Part shown: positions 17,648 through 27,702 of the stretch, one piece after another
How the letters are laid out: each line of letters begins with the position of its first letter
How positions within the stretch are numbered: the first letter of the stretch is position 1
Assembly: GCF_016907365.1 (NCBI RefSeq)
Contig: NZ_JAFBBV010000001.1
Coordinates: 868,001-932,000 of the forward strand
Source: Oerskovia paurometabola
Lineage (GTDB): Bacteria; Actinomycetota; Actinomycetes; Actinomycetales; Cellulomonadaceae
Length of the DNA: 64,000 nucleotides
Direction of reading: 5' to 3'
Program-made: the position numbers and the translations under genes
The notes under the pieces: generated by a model
The model's database searches: none
What the model was told of the DNA's origin: nothing
What the model saw: the letters and a program-made list of their open reading frames with translations, nothing else

Positions 17648-18727
17648 ATGAGTTCCGACACGCACACCGCCCCGGTCGCGCCCCCGCCCGCCGCGCCCGT
17701 CCTCGAGGCCCGCGGGCTCACCAAGCACTTCCCCGTCAAGGGGCTGCGGTCCCACGCCGTCGTGCACGCGGTCGACGGCGTCGACGTCTCGCTGCGCAGC
17801 GGCCAGGTCGTCGCGCTCGTGGGGGAGTCCGGCTCCGGCAAGTCGACCATCGCCCGGCTCCTCGCCCGCCTGTACACGCAGACGTCGGGCGAGATCCTGC
17901 TGCACGGCGAGCCCGTGACCGCGCACCGCGGCCGGGCCTTCCGCCGGTACTGCCGGCGCGTCCAGATGATCTTCCAGGACCCGTTCGGCTCCCTGAACCC
18001 GGTCCACACGATCCGCTACTCGCTCACGCGCTCGCTGCGGATCCACCAGCCGAAGCTGCGCGGACAGGCGCTCGAGGACGCCCTCGAGGCGTTGCTCAAC
18101 AGGGTGCAGCTCCAGCCCGAGCGGTACGTCGACAAGTACCCGCACGAGCTCTCGGGCGGGCAGCGCCAGCGTGTCGCGATCGCGCGCGCCCTGGCCGCCG
18201 ACCCCGAGGTGCTCCTCGCCGACGAGCCCATCTCGATGCTCGACGTGTCGATCCGCATCGGCATCCTCAACCTCCTCAAGGACCTGCGCGACCGCCTCGG
18301 CATCGCGATCCTCTACATCACGCACGACATCGCCTCGGCCCGGTACTTCGCCGACGAGACCCGCGTCATGTACGCGGGCCGCATCGTCGAGCACGGCGAG
18401 AGCGAGCTCGTGACGCAGGAGCCCGCGCACCCGTACACCCAGCTCCTGGTGCGCTCGGCCCCCGACCCGGAGAACCTCGCGGCGCAGGACCGCACGGGCG
18501 CGAACGGGGAGCCTCCGTCGATGGTCCGCCCGCCCGAGGGCTGCCGGTTCAGCCCGCGCTGCCCGTTCGCGACGGACCTGTGCCGGAGCACGGTTCCCGG
18601 CCTCGTGCCCGTGGGCGACGGCCGCGAGGTCGCCTGCTGGGGCTACGTGGACGCGTCCGAGGTCGATCCTGCCGAGCGGGACCTGCTCCCCGTGCTCGGC
18701 GCCGCACGAGTGGGGGTGTCGGCATGA
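17648..18727 (+). CDS. ABC importer ATPase, OppF/DppF type
   Basis: This 359-aa ATP-binding subunit has Walker [10 protein letters not shown], signature [15 protein letters not shown], Walker [12 protein letters not shown] and an H-loop ITHD. The C-terminal oligopeptide-ABC extension carries the Cys-rich motif [13 protein letters not shown], typical of OppF/DppF proteins. ATG 17648 is chosen; ATG 17606 is in frame and possible, and neither has a strong ribosome site. It overlaps the next gene by four bases (ATGA). It energises import together with the OppD-type ATPase encoded at the end of the cluster. Confidence 0.9.
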   Translation: MSSDTHTAPVAPPPAAPVLEARGLTKHFPVKGLRSHAVVHAVDGVDVSLRSGQVVALVGESGSGKSTIARLLARLYTQTSGEILLHGEPVTAHRGRAFRRYCRRVQMIFQDPFGSLNPVHTIRYSLTRSLRIHQPKLRGQALEDALEALLNRVQLQPERYVDKYPHELSGGQRQRVAIARALAADPEVLLADEPISMLDVSIRIGILNLLKDLRDRLGIAILYITHDIASARYFADETRVMYAGRIVEHGESELVTQEPAHPYTQLLVRSAPDPENLAAQDRTGANGEPPSMVRPPEGCRFSPRCPFATDLCRSTVPGLVPVGDGREVACWGYVDASEVDPAERDLLPVLGAARVGVSA

Positions 18728-19704
18728 AGTACTTCCTGCGACGCATCGTCTTCTACGTGATCACCGCCTGGGCGGCCATCACGATCAACTTCTTCATCCC
18801 GCGCATGATGGACGGCGACCCGGTGTCGTCCTTCATCAACAAGAACCAGGGCCGCATCAGCTCCGAGGCCCGCGAGTCGCTGTACGTCCTGTTCGGGCTC
18901 GACAGCGGCGCCTCCCTCTGGGAGCAGTACGTCGACTACTGGAAGATGCTGTTCTCGGGGGACCTGGGCCTGTCGATCATGCTCTTCCCGAGCACCGTGA
19001 GCGAGGTCATCGCGCAGGCCCTGCCGTGGACCATCGGCCTGGTCGGCATCGCGACGGTCATCAGCTTCCTGCTCGGCTCGTTCCTCGGCGTCGTCATCGG
19101 CTGGCGCCGTGGGTCGTGGGCCGACGGCCTCCTGCCGATCACCACCTTCTTCTCGTCCGTGCCGTACTTCTGGCTGGGCCTGGTCGCGATCATGCTCTTC
19201 TCGGTGACGTGGTCGATCTTCCCGTCGTCGGGCGCCTACCAGCCGGGGCTCGTGCCCGGGTGGAACTGGGAGTTCATCAGCTCCGTGATCCAGCACGGCA
19301 CGCTGCCCGCGATCACGATCGTGCTGTCCTCGGTCGCGGGCTGGATCCTCGGCATGCGGAACATGACGGTCACGGTCACCTCGGAGGACTACGTCACGGT
19401 CGCACAGGCCAAGGGCCTCTCGGAGCGTCGCGTGATGTTCGGGTACGCGGCCCGCAACGCGATCCTGCCGCAGGTCTCGGGCTTCGCGCTGTCCCTCGGA
19501 TTCATCGTGTCGGGGACGCTCGTCATGGAGAAGGTCTTCTCCTACCAGGGCGTGGGCTTCACGCTCCTGCAGGCGATCGGCGCGCACGACTACCCCCTCA
19601 TGCAGGGCATCTTCCTCATGATCACGCTGTCCGTCCTCGTGGCGAACATCCTCGCCGACCTCGCCTACGTGGTCCTCGACCCGCGCACCCGACAGGAGGG
19701 CTGA
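18724..19704 (+). CDS. ABC importer permease, OppB/DppB type
   Basis: This 326-aa inner-membrane permease has six or so hydrophobic helices. The first is at residues 7-25, followed by the periplasmic region typical of DppB. The cytoplasmic EAA-like loop is [28 protein letters not shown]. It forms the translocation pore with the next gene product. The start overlaps the upstream ATPase stop, so expression is coupled. The role follows from the family; the sugar substrate is inferred from the neighbouring GH3 gene. Confidence 0.9.
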   Translation: MKYFLRRIVFYVITAWAAITINFFIPRMMDGDPVSSFINKNQGRISSEARESLYVLFGLDSGASLWEQYVDYWKMLFSGDLGLSIMLFPSTVSEVIAQALPWTIGLVGIATVISFLLGSFLGVVIGWRRGSWADGLLPITTFFSSVPYFWLGLVAIMLFSVTWSIFPSSGAYQPGLVPGWNWEFISSVIQHGTLPAITIVLSSVAGWILGMRNMTVTVTSEDYVTVAQAKGLSERRVMFGYAARNAILPQVSGFALSLGFIVSGTLVMEKVFSYQGVGFTLLQAIGAHDYPLMQGIFLMITLSVLVANILADLAYVVLDPRTRQEG

Positions 19705-19708
19705 GAAG

Positions 19709-20916
19709 ATGACCGGCATCCCCGTCCAGATGGACCACGCCCAGCTCGACACCGGCTCCGAGCCGCTCGCCCCCGAGGTGCCCCGGCGCCGCAAGGGGAC
19801 GCGCAAGAAGCAGAAGCTCCTGTTCCTGCGCAACGGCAAGTCCTTCACGGGGCTCGCGATCCTGGGGTTCTTCGCGATCCTCGCGGTCGTCGGGCCGTGG
19901 ATCGCTCCCTACGACCCGAGCGCGATGTCGCCCGACGTCCTGCAGCCCCCGAGCGCCGCGCACTGGCTCGGGACCACGCACGTCGGCCAGGACGTGTTCT
20001 CCCAGATCCTCGTGGGCACGCGCGGCGTCATGATCGTCGGTTTCGTCGCGGGCATCGGCGCGACGCTCCTGTCGATCCTGGTGGGCGTGAGCGCGGGCTT
20101 CCTGGGGGGTGTGAGCGACGAGCTGCTCTCGTCGCTGTCCAACATCTTCCTCGTCATCCCCGCCCTGCCGCTCATCATCATCGTCGCGGGCCAGCTCCCC
20201 GACGCGGGCGGGCTCACGGTCGCGCTCATCCTGGCCGCGACGAGCTGGGCGTGGGGTGCGCGCATCCTGCGCGCCCAGACCCTGTCGCTGCGCCGTCGCG
20301 ACTTCGTCGAGGCCGCACGCGCCAACGGCGAGTCGACGTGGCGCATCGTGTGGTTCGAGACCCTGCCCAACCTGACGGCCATCATGGCGTCGAGCTTCGT
20401 GGGCACGGTGACGTTCGCGATCCTCATGCAGACCACGCTCGCGTTCATCGGCGTCACGTCGATCTCGGACTGGAACTGGGGCACGATCCTCTTCTGGGCC
20501 GAGCAGCAGCAGGCCCTCTCTCGCGGCGCGTGGTGGTGGTTCGTCCCGGCGGGCCTGTGCATCGCGATGCTCGGTATGGCCCTGACCCTCATCAACTTCG
20601 GGATCGACGAGTTCGTCAACCCGCGCCTGCGCTCGACGGGCGCGAGCCCGCGCGCCCTGCGCAGGCGCCGCATCTCGCCGCGCATCGGCTTCACGGCCGT
20701 GGTCCGCGAGGGGGTGCCGGTCGCGTCCAGGGCGGGCGCCACGAGCACCAGCAGGCCCGACGGCGCCACGCGCCCGGGTGCGCTGCCCACCCCGACCGGT
20801 GCGGCGCCGTCGGGCAGGGGGACGGGCGCGCCCGCCCCGGGCGGGCCGGGCACCCCGGGGAGCACGCGCGACGACCGCGACACCGACGGCACGACCGCAC
20901 GCAAGGAGAACGCCCG

Positions 20917-20920
<4 letters not shown>
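19709..20920 (+). CDS. ABC importer permease, OppC/DppC type
   Basis: This 403-aa permease has the N-terminal OppC-type region (FLRNGKSFTGLAILGFFAILAVVGPWIAPYDP) and the EAA-like loop RRDFVEAARANGESTWRIVWFETLPN. Family members are usually about 300 residues; here an extra tail of about 80 residues after INFGIDEFVNPRLR is rich in Arg, Ala, Gly, Pro and Thr and probably disordered in the cytoplasm. It lies four bases after the first permease gene and overlaps the next ATPase gene by four bases. Confidence 0.9.
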
Positions 20921-22005
<1,085 letters not shown>

Positions 22006-22053
22006 GGGGCGCACCTGGTCCGCCGGGGTCGACGATCCCAGGTGACTCCTCGG

Positions 22054-22081
22054 TCGCGGGGCCGCCCGGTCGTCCCCGCGA
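22054..22081 (+). terminator. Possible terminator hairpin after the ABC cluster
   Basis: TCGCGGGG and CCCCGCGA pair over 8 bp with a 12-base loop. There is no U-tract, so termination is a guess from position alone. Confidence 0.4.
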
Positions 22082-22222
22082 GCAGAGCCGGTCGGCACCC
22101 CGCGTCGGGGGCCGGCCGGCTCGCGCTCGTCGCAGGGCGCTCCCGGCGGGGGTGTGAAAGACCACCCGCCGCCACGCCCTGACCTGCCCGTTCTCTTTGC
22201 CGGATCCCCACACGCGGTGACC

Positions 22223-22228
22223 TACGGT
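22223..22228 (+). promoter_or_regulatory. Leaderless -10 box for the PAP2 gene
   Basis: TACGGT ends exactly six bases before GTG 22235, placing the expected transcription start on the start codon. It helps fix the GTG as the start. Confidence 0.6.
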
Positions 22229-22234
22229 GGACGG

Positions 22235-23194
22235 GTGAGCTTCCCCCCTCCTTCGACGACGCAGCCGACCGCACGTCCGCCGGCCCCCCCGCGGGCCGTC
22301 GGTGCACGCCCCGTGCACGCACCCGGCAGAGGCGCGACGAACGTGCCGGGACGCGTCGTGGCGGGTCTCACCGCGGTCGCCGCCGTCGTCCTCACGTGGC
22401 AGGTGTGGAACGTCTTCGTGGCGACCGAGCAGGGGCAGTTCCTGGACCAGGCGGCGTTCCGTGGCGCCGACTACGGGCAGGGGACGCTGTGGTCGTTCGC
22501 GTCCCCCGTGCTCGACGTCGTCTCGGTGTCCTTCGTCGTCCTCGGGCTGGGGACCGCGATGGGCATCGCGCTCCTGCGGCGTCGATGGGGACTCGCGGTC
22601 CAGGTCGCGTTCCTCGTCGTGGGAGCCAACGTCACGACGCAGCTCACGAAGAAGGTCGTCCTCGACCGCCCGGACCTCATCGGCGGGTGGAACGGCAACA
22701 GCCTCCCCAGCGGGCACACGACCGTCGCCGGTTCGGTGTCGGTCGCGCTGCTGATGGCGGTGCCGCGCGGCTATCGCCCCGTCGTCGCGCTCCTGGGCGG
22801 CACGTACACGGCGGCCACGGGCATCTCGACGCTCGTGGGGGAGTGGCACCGACCGAGCGACGTGGTCGCGGCCGTGCTCGTGGTCCTCGCCTGGGGAGCG
22901 CTGGTCCTGGCGTTCACACCCACCTCGGCCCTCGACGAGCTCCCCGCCGGCCGGAGCGGCGCCTACCCGGGGTCGGTCGTCGTGTCGGTGCTCCTCATCG
23001 CAGGCGGCCTCGTGGCTGCGCTCGTCGCGGCCTGGTGCCTTCGCGAGGTCTACCCCGCGAGCTGGGGCATGACGGACCTGGCGGAGACCACGGCCTACGT
23101 GGGGGGCGCGTCGGGGGTGGTCGCCGCGACGGCGATCTCGTTCGCGATGCTCCTCCTGCTCCGACAGGCCACGTCCCGTCCCCCGCGCAGGTGA
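22235..23194 (+). CDS. PAP2-family phosphatase
   Basis: This 319-aa membrane phosphatase of the PAP2/undecaprenyl-pyrophosphatase superfamily has about six hydrophobic helices. Catalytic motifs are KKVVLDRPD, PSGHTT (with the catalytic His) and GEWHRPSD. It should dephosphorylate lipid phosphates such as undecaprenyl or phosphatidyl pyrophosphate on the outer face of the membrane. The N-terminal 45 residues are Pro/Ala-rich and cytoplasmic. GTG 22235 is preferred over an upstream GTG at 22154 because of the -10 box six bases upstream. It is probably monocistronic. Confidence 0.88.
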   Translation: MSFPPPSTTQPTARPPAPPRAVGARPVHAPGRGATNVPGRVVAGLTAVAAVVLTWQVWNVFVATEQGQFLDQAAFRGADYGQGTLWSFASPVLDVVSVSFVVLGLGTAMGIALLRRRWGLAVQVAFLVVGANVTTQLTKKVVLDRPDLIGGWNGNSLPSGHTTVAGSVSVALLMAVPRGYRPVVALLGGTYTAATGISTLVGEWHRPSDVVAAVLVVLAWGALVLAFTPTSALDELPAGRSGAYPGSVVVSVLLIAGGLVAALVAAWCLREVYPASWGMTDLAETTAYVGGASGVVAATAISFAMLLLLRQATSRPPRR

Positions 23195-23452
23195 CGGTCG
23201 CCCACAGGTCCGGTCACGGTCTCGCGCCCGGCGTCCCGGACGACCACGAGCCCTGGTCACGAGGGCTGTCCACAACGGATAAGGTGCCGCCTGGCGCCAG
23301 TGGCGTAACGTCATAGGCTGCCGGTGGGAACGAGACGGTGGGGTCCAGCGCCACGCCCCTGCCCGACGCCGTAGCCCACCCCCAGCACCTCGGCCCACCC
23401 GGAGACCGCTCCGGGCGCGAGCCACACCAGCAGCAACGGAAAGCAGGAACGG

Positions 23453-26260
23453 ATGTCCTCAGGTCGCAAGCTCGTCATCGTGGAGTCCCCCACGAAGGCA
23501 CGCAAGATCCAGGGCTACCTCGGTGACGACTTCGAGGTGGAGTCGAGCGTCGGGCACATCCGCGACCTCCCGCAGCCGTCCGAGCTGCCCGCCGACATGA
23601 AGAAGGGGCCCTTCGGCAAGTTCGCGGTCAACGTCGACGAGGGCTTCGAGCCGTACTACGAGGTCTACGCGGACAAGAAGAAGAAGGTCGCGGAGCTCAA
23701 GCGCGCCCTGAAGAACGCCGACGAGCTCTACCTCGCGACCGACGAGGACCGCGAGGGCGAGGCCATCGCGTGGCACCTGCTCGAGGAGCTCAAGCCCAAG
23801 GTGCCCGTGCACCGCATGGTCTTCCACGAGATCACGCGCGAGGCCATCGAGCGTGCGCTCGAGAACACGCGCGACCTCGACGAGCACCTGGTCGACGCCC
23901 AGGAGACGCGCCGCATCCTCGACCGCCTCTACGGCTACGAGGTCTCGCCCGTGCTGTGGCGCAAGGTCCGTCAGGGTCTCTCGGCGGGCCGTGTCCAGTC
24001 GGTCGCCACGCGCCTGGTCGTCGAGCGCGAGCGTGAGCGCATGGCGTTCGTCGCGGCCGAGTACTGGGACGTGTCCGGCACGTTCTCGCTCGCCGACTCC
24101 AGCGCCGAGGACGCCGACAAGAGCTTCGACGCCCGCCTGGTCCAGCTCGGCGGGGCGCGCGTGGCCTCGGGCCGCGACTTCGACGACCGCGGTCAGCTCA
24201 AGCCCGCCTCGGCGCGCGACGGCGTGGTCCAGCTCGGCGAGCAGGCCGCGGCCGCCGTCGTCGGCGGACTTGCCGATGCCGACTTCGCGGTCCGCAGCCT
24301 CGAGACGAAGCCGTACACGCGCCGTCCGGCCGCGCCGTTCACGACCTCGACCCTCCAGCAGGAGGCGAGCCGCAAGCTCCGCTTCAACTCGCGGCAGACC
24401 ATGCGCACCGCGCAGGCGCTGTACGAGAACGGCTACATCACCTACATGCGTACGGACTCCCCGTCGCTGTCGGCCGAGGCCACGGACGCCGCCCGCCGCC
24501 AGGCCGCCGAGCTGTACGGTCCCGAGTTCGTGCCGGGCTCCCCTCGCGTCTACGCCTCGAAGGCGAAGGGCGCGCAGGAGGCGCACGAGGCCATCCGCCC
24601 CGCCGGCGACTCGTTCCGCACCCCGGCCCAGGTCGCCCGTGAGATCAGCGGCGACCAGTTCAAGCTGTACGAGCTCATCTGGAAGCGCACCGTCGCCTCG
24701 CAGATGGCGGACGCCAAGGGCTCGACGGCGTCGGTGCGGCTGGCCGCGCCGGTCGCGGGCAGCGAGGCAGAGGTCGCCGGGAAGGAGGCCGTGTTCGCGG
24801 CCTCCGGCACGGTCATCACGTTCCGCGGCTTCCTCGCCGCGTACGAGGAGGGCACCGACGACGGCGCGGAGACGGCCGACGGCACCCCCGCGAAGTCCGG
24901 CCGCCGTCGCAACGACGAGGACGCCCGCCTGCCCCAGATGGGCGAGGGCGACCTGCTCGACGGGCGCGACCTCACGGCCGACGGGCACTCGACGTCCGCA
25001 CCCCCGCGCTACACCGAGGCCAGCCTCATCAAGGCTCTCGAGGAGCGCGGCATCGGACGTCCGTCCACGTACGCGTCGACCATCTCGACGGTCCAGGACC
25101 GCGGGTACGTGCTGCCGCGCGGTCAGGCCCTCGTCCCGAGCTGGCTCGCGTTCGCCGTGATCCGGCTCCTGGAGGAGCACTTCGAGTGGCTCATCGACTA
25201 CGACTTCACCGCGGAGATGGAGGCCGACCTCGACGCGATCGCGGCCGGTGACAAGGACCGCGTCGCGTGGCTGACCCGTTTCTACTTCGGGGACGGGACG
25301 GGCCGCGAGGAGGGCGAGGGGCTGCGCCAGCTCGTGGACGACCTCGGCGAGATCGACGCGCGCGACATCAACTCGGTCCAGATCGGCGAGGGCATCCAGC
25401 TCCGTGTCGGTCGGTACGGCCCGTACGTCGAGGATCTCTCGGTCGAGGTCAAGGAGGGCGAGAACCCGCCGCGGGCCTCGGTCCCGGACGACCTGGCCCC
25501 CGACGAGCTCACGGTCGACAAGGCGCGCGAGCTCCTTGCCGCGGGCGCCGACGACGGCCGGATCCTCGGCACCGACCCGGAGTCTGGGAACCCGGTCGTG
25601 GCCCGCGCGGGACGCTACGGCCCGTACGTGACCGAGCAGCTCCCCGAGCCGAAGTTCGACGAAGGCCTGTCGGCCGCCGCGCTCAAGAAGGCCAAGGCCG
25701 CGCTGCCCAAGCCCCGCACGGCGTCGCTGCTCAAGGACATGAGCCTGGACACCGTGACGCTCGAGGACGCCCTGCGTCTGCTGTCGCTGCCGCGCGTCGT
25801 GGGCACGGACCCGGAGACGGGCGTCGAGATCACCGCGCAGAACGGCCGGTACGGCCCGTACCTCAAGAAGGGCACGGACTCGCGCACCCTCCCGTCCGAG
25901 GAGGCCATGTTCACGGTCACCCTCGAGGAGGCGCTCGAGCTGTACAAGCAGCCCAAGCGCGGCCGTGGAGCCACGGCCACCCCGCCGCTGCGCGAGCTCG
26001 GCGACGACCCGACGTCGGGCAAGCCCATCGTGGTCAAGGACGGGCGTTTCGGCGCGTACGTCACGGACGGCGAGACCAACCGGACGCTGCCGCGCGACCT
26101 GACGCCCGAGTCCATCACCCCGGAGAAGGCCATCGAGCTCCTCGCGGAGAAGCGCGCGGCCGGCCCGGCGAAGAAGAAGGCACCGGCCCGCAAGGCACCG
26201 GCCAAGAAGCCCGCCGCGAAGAAGGCCCCGGCCAAGAAGGCGACGGCCGAGAAGAAGTAG
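23453..26260 (+). CDS. topA: DNA topoisomerase I
   Basis: This 935-aa type IA topoisomerase relaxes negative supercoils. The Toprim domain starts at residue 5 (KLVIVESPTKARKIQGYL) and contains LATDEDREGEAIAWH. The nucleophile is Tyr331 in YITYMRTDS. The C-terminal half carries repeated RYGPYV-type topoisomerase C-terminal repeats, as in mycobacterial TopA, rather than Cys4 zinc fingers. A Lys/Ala/Pro tail (AKKAPAKK pattern, last 40 residues) is the usual actinobacterial DNA-binding tail. GGAAAGCAGGAACGG precedes the ATG. It belongs to a core block conserved with tmk, holB and tRNA-Thr in actinobacteria. Confidence 0.97.
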   Translation: MSSGRKLVIVESPTKARKIQGYLGDDFEVESSVGHIRDLPQPSELPADMKKGPFGKFAVNVDEGFEPYYEVYADKKKKVAELKRALKNADELYLATDEDREGEAIAWHLLEELKPKVPVHRMVFHEITREAIERALENTRDLDEHLVDAQETRRILDRLYGYEVSPVLWRKVRQGLSAGRVQSVATRLVVERERERMAFVAAEYWDVSGTFSLADSSAEDADKSFDARLVQLGGARVASGRDFDDRGQLKPASARDGVVQLGEQAAAAVVGGLADADFAVRSLETKPYTRRPAAPFTTSTLQQEASRKLRFNSRQTMRTAQALYENGYITYMRTDSPSLSAEATDAARRQAAELYGPEFVPGSPRVYASKAKGAQEAHEAIRPAGDSFRTPAQVAREISGDQFKLYELIWKRTVASQMADAKGSTASVRLAAPVAGSEAEVAGKEAVFAASGTVITFRGFLAAYEEGTDDGAETADGTPAKSGRRRNDEDARLPQMGEGDLLDGRDLTADGHSTSAPPRYTEASLIKALEERGIGRPSTYASTISTVQDRGYVLPRGQALVPSWLAFAVIRLLEEHFEWLIDYDFTAEMEADLDAIAAGDKDRVAWLTRFYFGDGTGREEGEGLRQLVDDLGEIDARDINSVQIGEGIQLRVGRYGPYVEDLSVEVKEGENPPRASVPDDLAPDELTVDKARELLAAGADDGRILGTDPESGNPVVARAGRYGPYVTEQLPEPKFDEGLSAAALKKAKAALPKPRTASLLKDMSLDTVTLEDALRLLSLPRVVGTDPETGVEITAQNGRYGPYLKKGTDSRTLPSEEAMFTVTLEEALELYKQPKRGRGATATPPLRELGDDPTSGKPIVVKDGRFGAYVTDGETNRTLPRDLTPESITPEKAIELLAEKRAAGPAKKKAPARKAPAKKPAAKKAPAKKATAEKK

Positions 26261-26306
26261 CGGCGGCGCCCCGGCGGCGGGGCCTTCCTCGTGGGGGCCG
26301 GACCGC

Positions 26307-26373
26307 CGAGGTAGAACGTGCTGTGCGAGGTAGAACGCGGTGCGCACTACCTCGCACAGCACGTTCTACCTCG
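26307..26373. repeat. Intergenic palindrome, GAGGTAGAACG family
   Basis: Perfect 26-bp arms (26307-26332 and 26348-26373) flank a 15-base loop. Inside the left arm the motif GAGGTAGAACG starts a direct repeat (26308 and again from 26326). It lies between the convergent ends of topA and the glycerol dehydrogenase gene, so it may terminate both, but there is no U-tract. Confidence 0.9.
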
Positions 26374-26397
26374 CTCCCTCGTCGGGAGGCCGACCGA

Positions 26398-27543
26398 TCA
26401 GTGGTGCGTGTGCTTGACCGGTTCGGGCAGGCCCGCGTCCGCGCGGATCGAGCGCGACAGCCCCTCGATCGAGCGCAGCGCGTCGACGAGCTCGGGCACG
26501 CGGACCTCGAACGGCATCGCGTGGATGGTCTCGCCCGGGGCGGTCGCGGCCTCGGCGACGCGGCGCAGGTCGCCCACGTCGGCCGTCGTGAGGCCGATCT
26601 CGGTGAGCGTGTTGGGCAGCCCGACGCGCGTCGTGAACTCGACGAAGTCGCGGATCTCCTGCGAGGGCGCCCCCTCGAGCACGAGCTGGGTGAGCGAGCC
26701 GATGTTGACCTTCTGGCCGTGCGTGAGGCCGTGGGTCTGCGGCGCGGCCGTGAGCCCGTTGTGGATCGCGTGGGCCGCTGCGAGGCCGCCCGACTCGAAG
26801 CCCAGCCCGGACAGCAGGGTGTTGGCCTCGACCACGGCGTCGACCGCCGGCGTGACGAGGTGCTCCTTGACGGCCTCGATCGCGGGCAGCGAGTTCTCCC
26901 ACAGGATCTTCCAGGAGAGCTCGGCGAGCGCGGTACCCGTGATGAGGGGCAGTCCGCCCGCCATGGTCGTCGCGTTGGCCTTGGCCACGGCGCGGGCCTC
27001 GATCCACGTGGCGAGCGCGTCGCCGATGCCCGCGACGAGGAACTTCACCGGGGCGTTCGCGACGAGCTGGGTGTCTACGAGGACCAGGTCGGGGTTGTGC
27101 GGGAAGAAGCGGTACTCCTCGAACGCGCCCTCGTCGGTGTAGATGACCGACAGCGCCGAGCAGGGCGCGTCCGTCGAGGCGACGGTGGGCACCGAGACCC
27201 AGCGGACGCCCTCGAGGTGCCCGGCGGCCTTGACCGCGTCGATCGTGCTGCCGCCGCCGATGCCCACGATCACGTCGGCGCCGGTCTCGCGGATGCGTCG
27301 GGCGAGGTGGTCGACGGCCGCCGCGGTCGCGTACGTGCCGAAGCCCTCGCGCTCGCGGCGCAGGTTCGCGGCCTGGAACGACTCGGCGACGGTGTCCGCG
27401 ACGATCTCCCAGACCACGTCGTCGGCCACCAGGAGCGGCTTGGTGCCGATCGGGGCGACGAACTCACCGAGCCGGGACAGCGCGCCGCGCGACTGCACGT
27501 AGCGCAGAGGGCTGATGAGGGTGCGGATCGGGACCTCGGACAT
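26398..27543 (-). CDS. gldA: Glycerol dehydrogenase
   Basis: This 381-aa iron-containing-alcohol-dehydrogenase-fold enzyme should oxidise glycerol to dihydroxyacetone with NAD. The nucleotide motif is GIGGGSTIDAVK. The usual metal ligands are present: Asp in ASTDAPCSA, His in AAAHAIHNGL and His in LTHGQKVNIG. The start at ATG 27543 has GAGGAGG a few bases upstream; the longer open frame is rejected. It ends in a His-rich KHTHH. It is convergent with topA and appears monocistronic. Confidence 0.9.
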   Translation of the reverse strand: MSEVPIRTLISPLRYVQSRGALSRLGEFVAPIGTKPLLVADDVVWEIVADTVAESFQAANLRREREGFGTYATAAAVDHLARRIRETGADVIVGIGGGSTIDAVKAAGHLEGVRWVSVPTVASTDAPCSALSVIYTDEGAFEEYRFFPHNPDLVLVDTQLVANAPVKFLVAGIGDALATWIEARAVAKANATTMAGGLPLITGTALAELSWKILWENSLPAIEAVKEHLVTPAVDAVVEANTLLSGLGFESGGLAAAHAIHNGLTAAPQTHGLTHGQKVNIGSLTQLVLEGAPSQEIRDFVEFTTRVGLPNTLTEIGLTTADVGDLRRVAEAATAPGETIHAMPFEVRVPELVDALRSIEGLSRSIRADAGLPEPVKHTHH

Positions 27544-27702
27544 GGGGACCTCCTCGGAGTGCTGGACAGGACGTCGCCGGACCGGCGCGGAGGGTCGCTC
27601 CTCGCGGACCGCCGACACCTCGACGCTATGTCGGGGCAGGGCAGGGCGCCTGGTGGGGCCGTGTGACGTCCGTCGTCGTCCCGTCACGCGAGACGTGGTG
27701 CG

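Noticed and set aside
23195..23452. DnaA-box-like TGTCCACAA upstream of topA as an origin
   Set aside because: A single weak match without a cluster or dnaA/dnaN neighbours; more likely chance in a promoter region.
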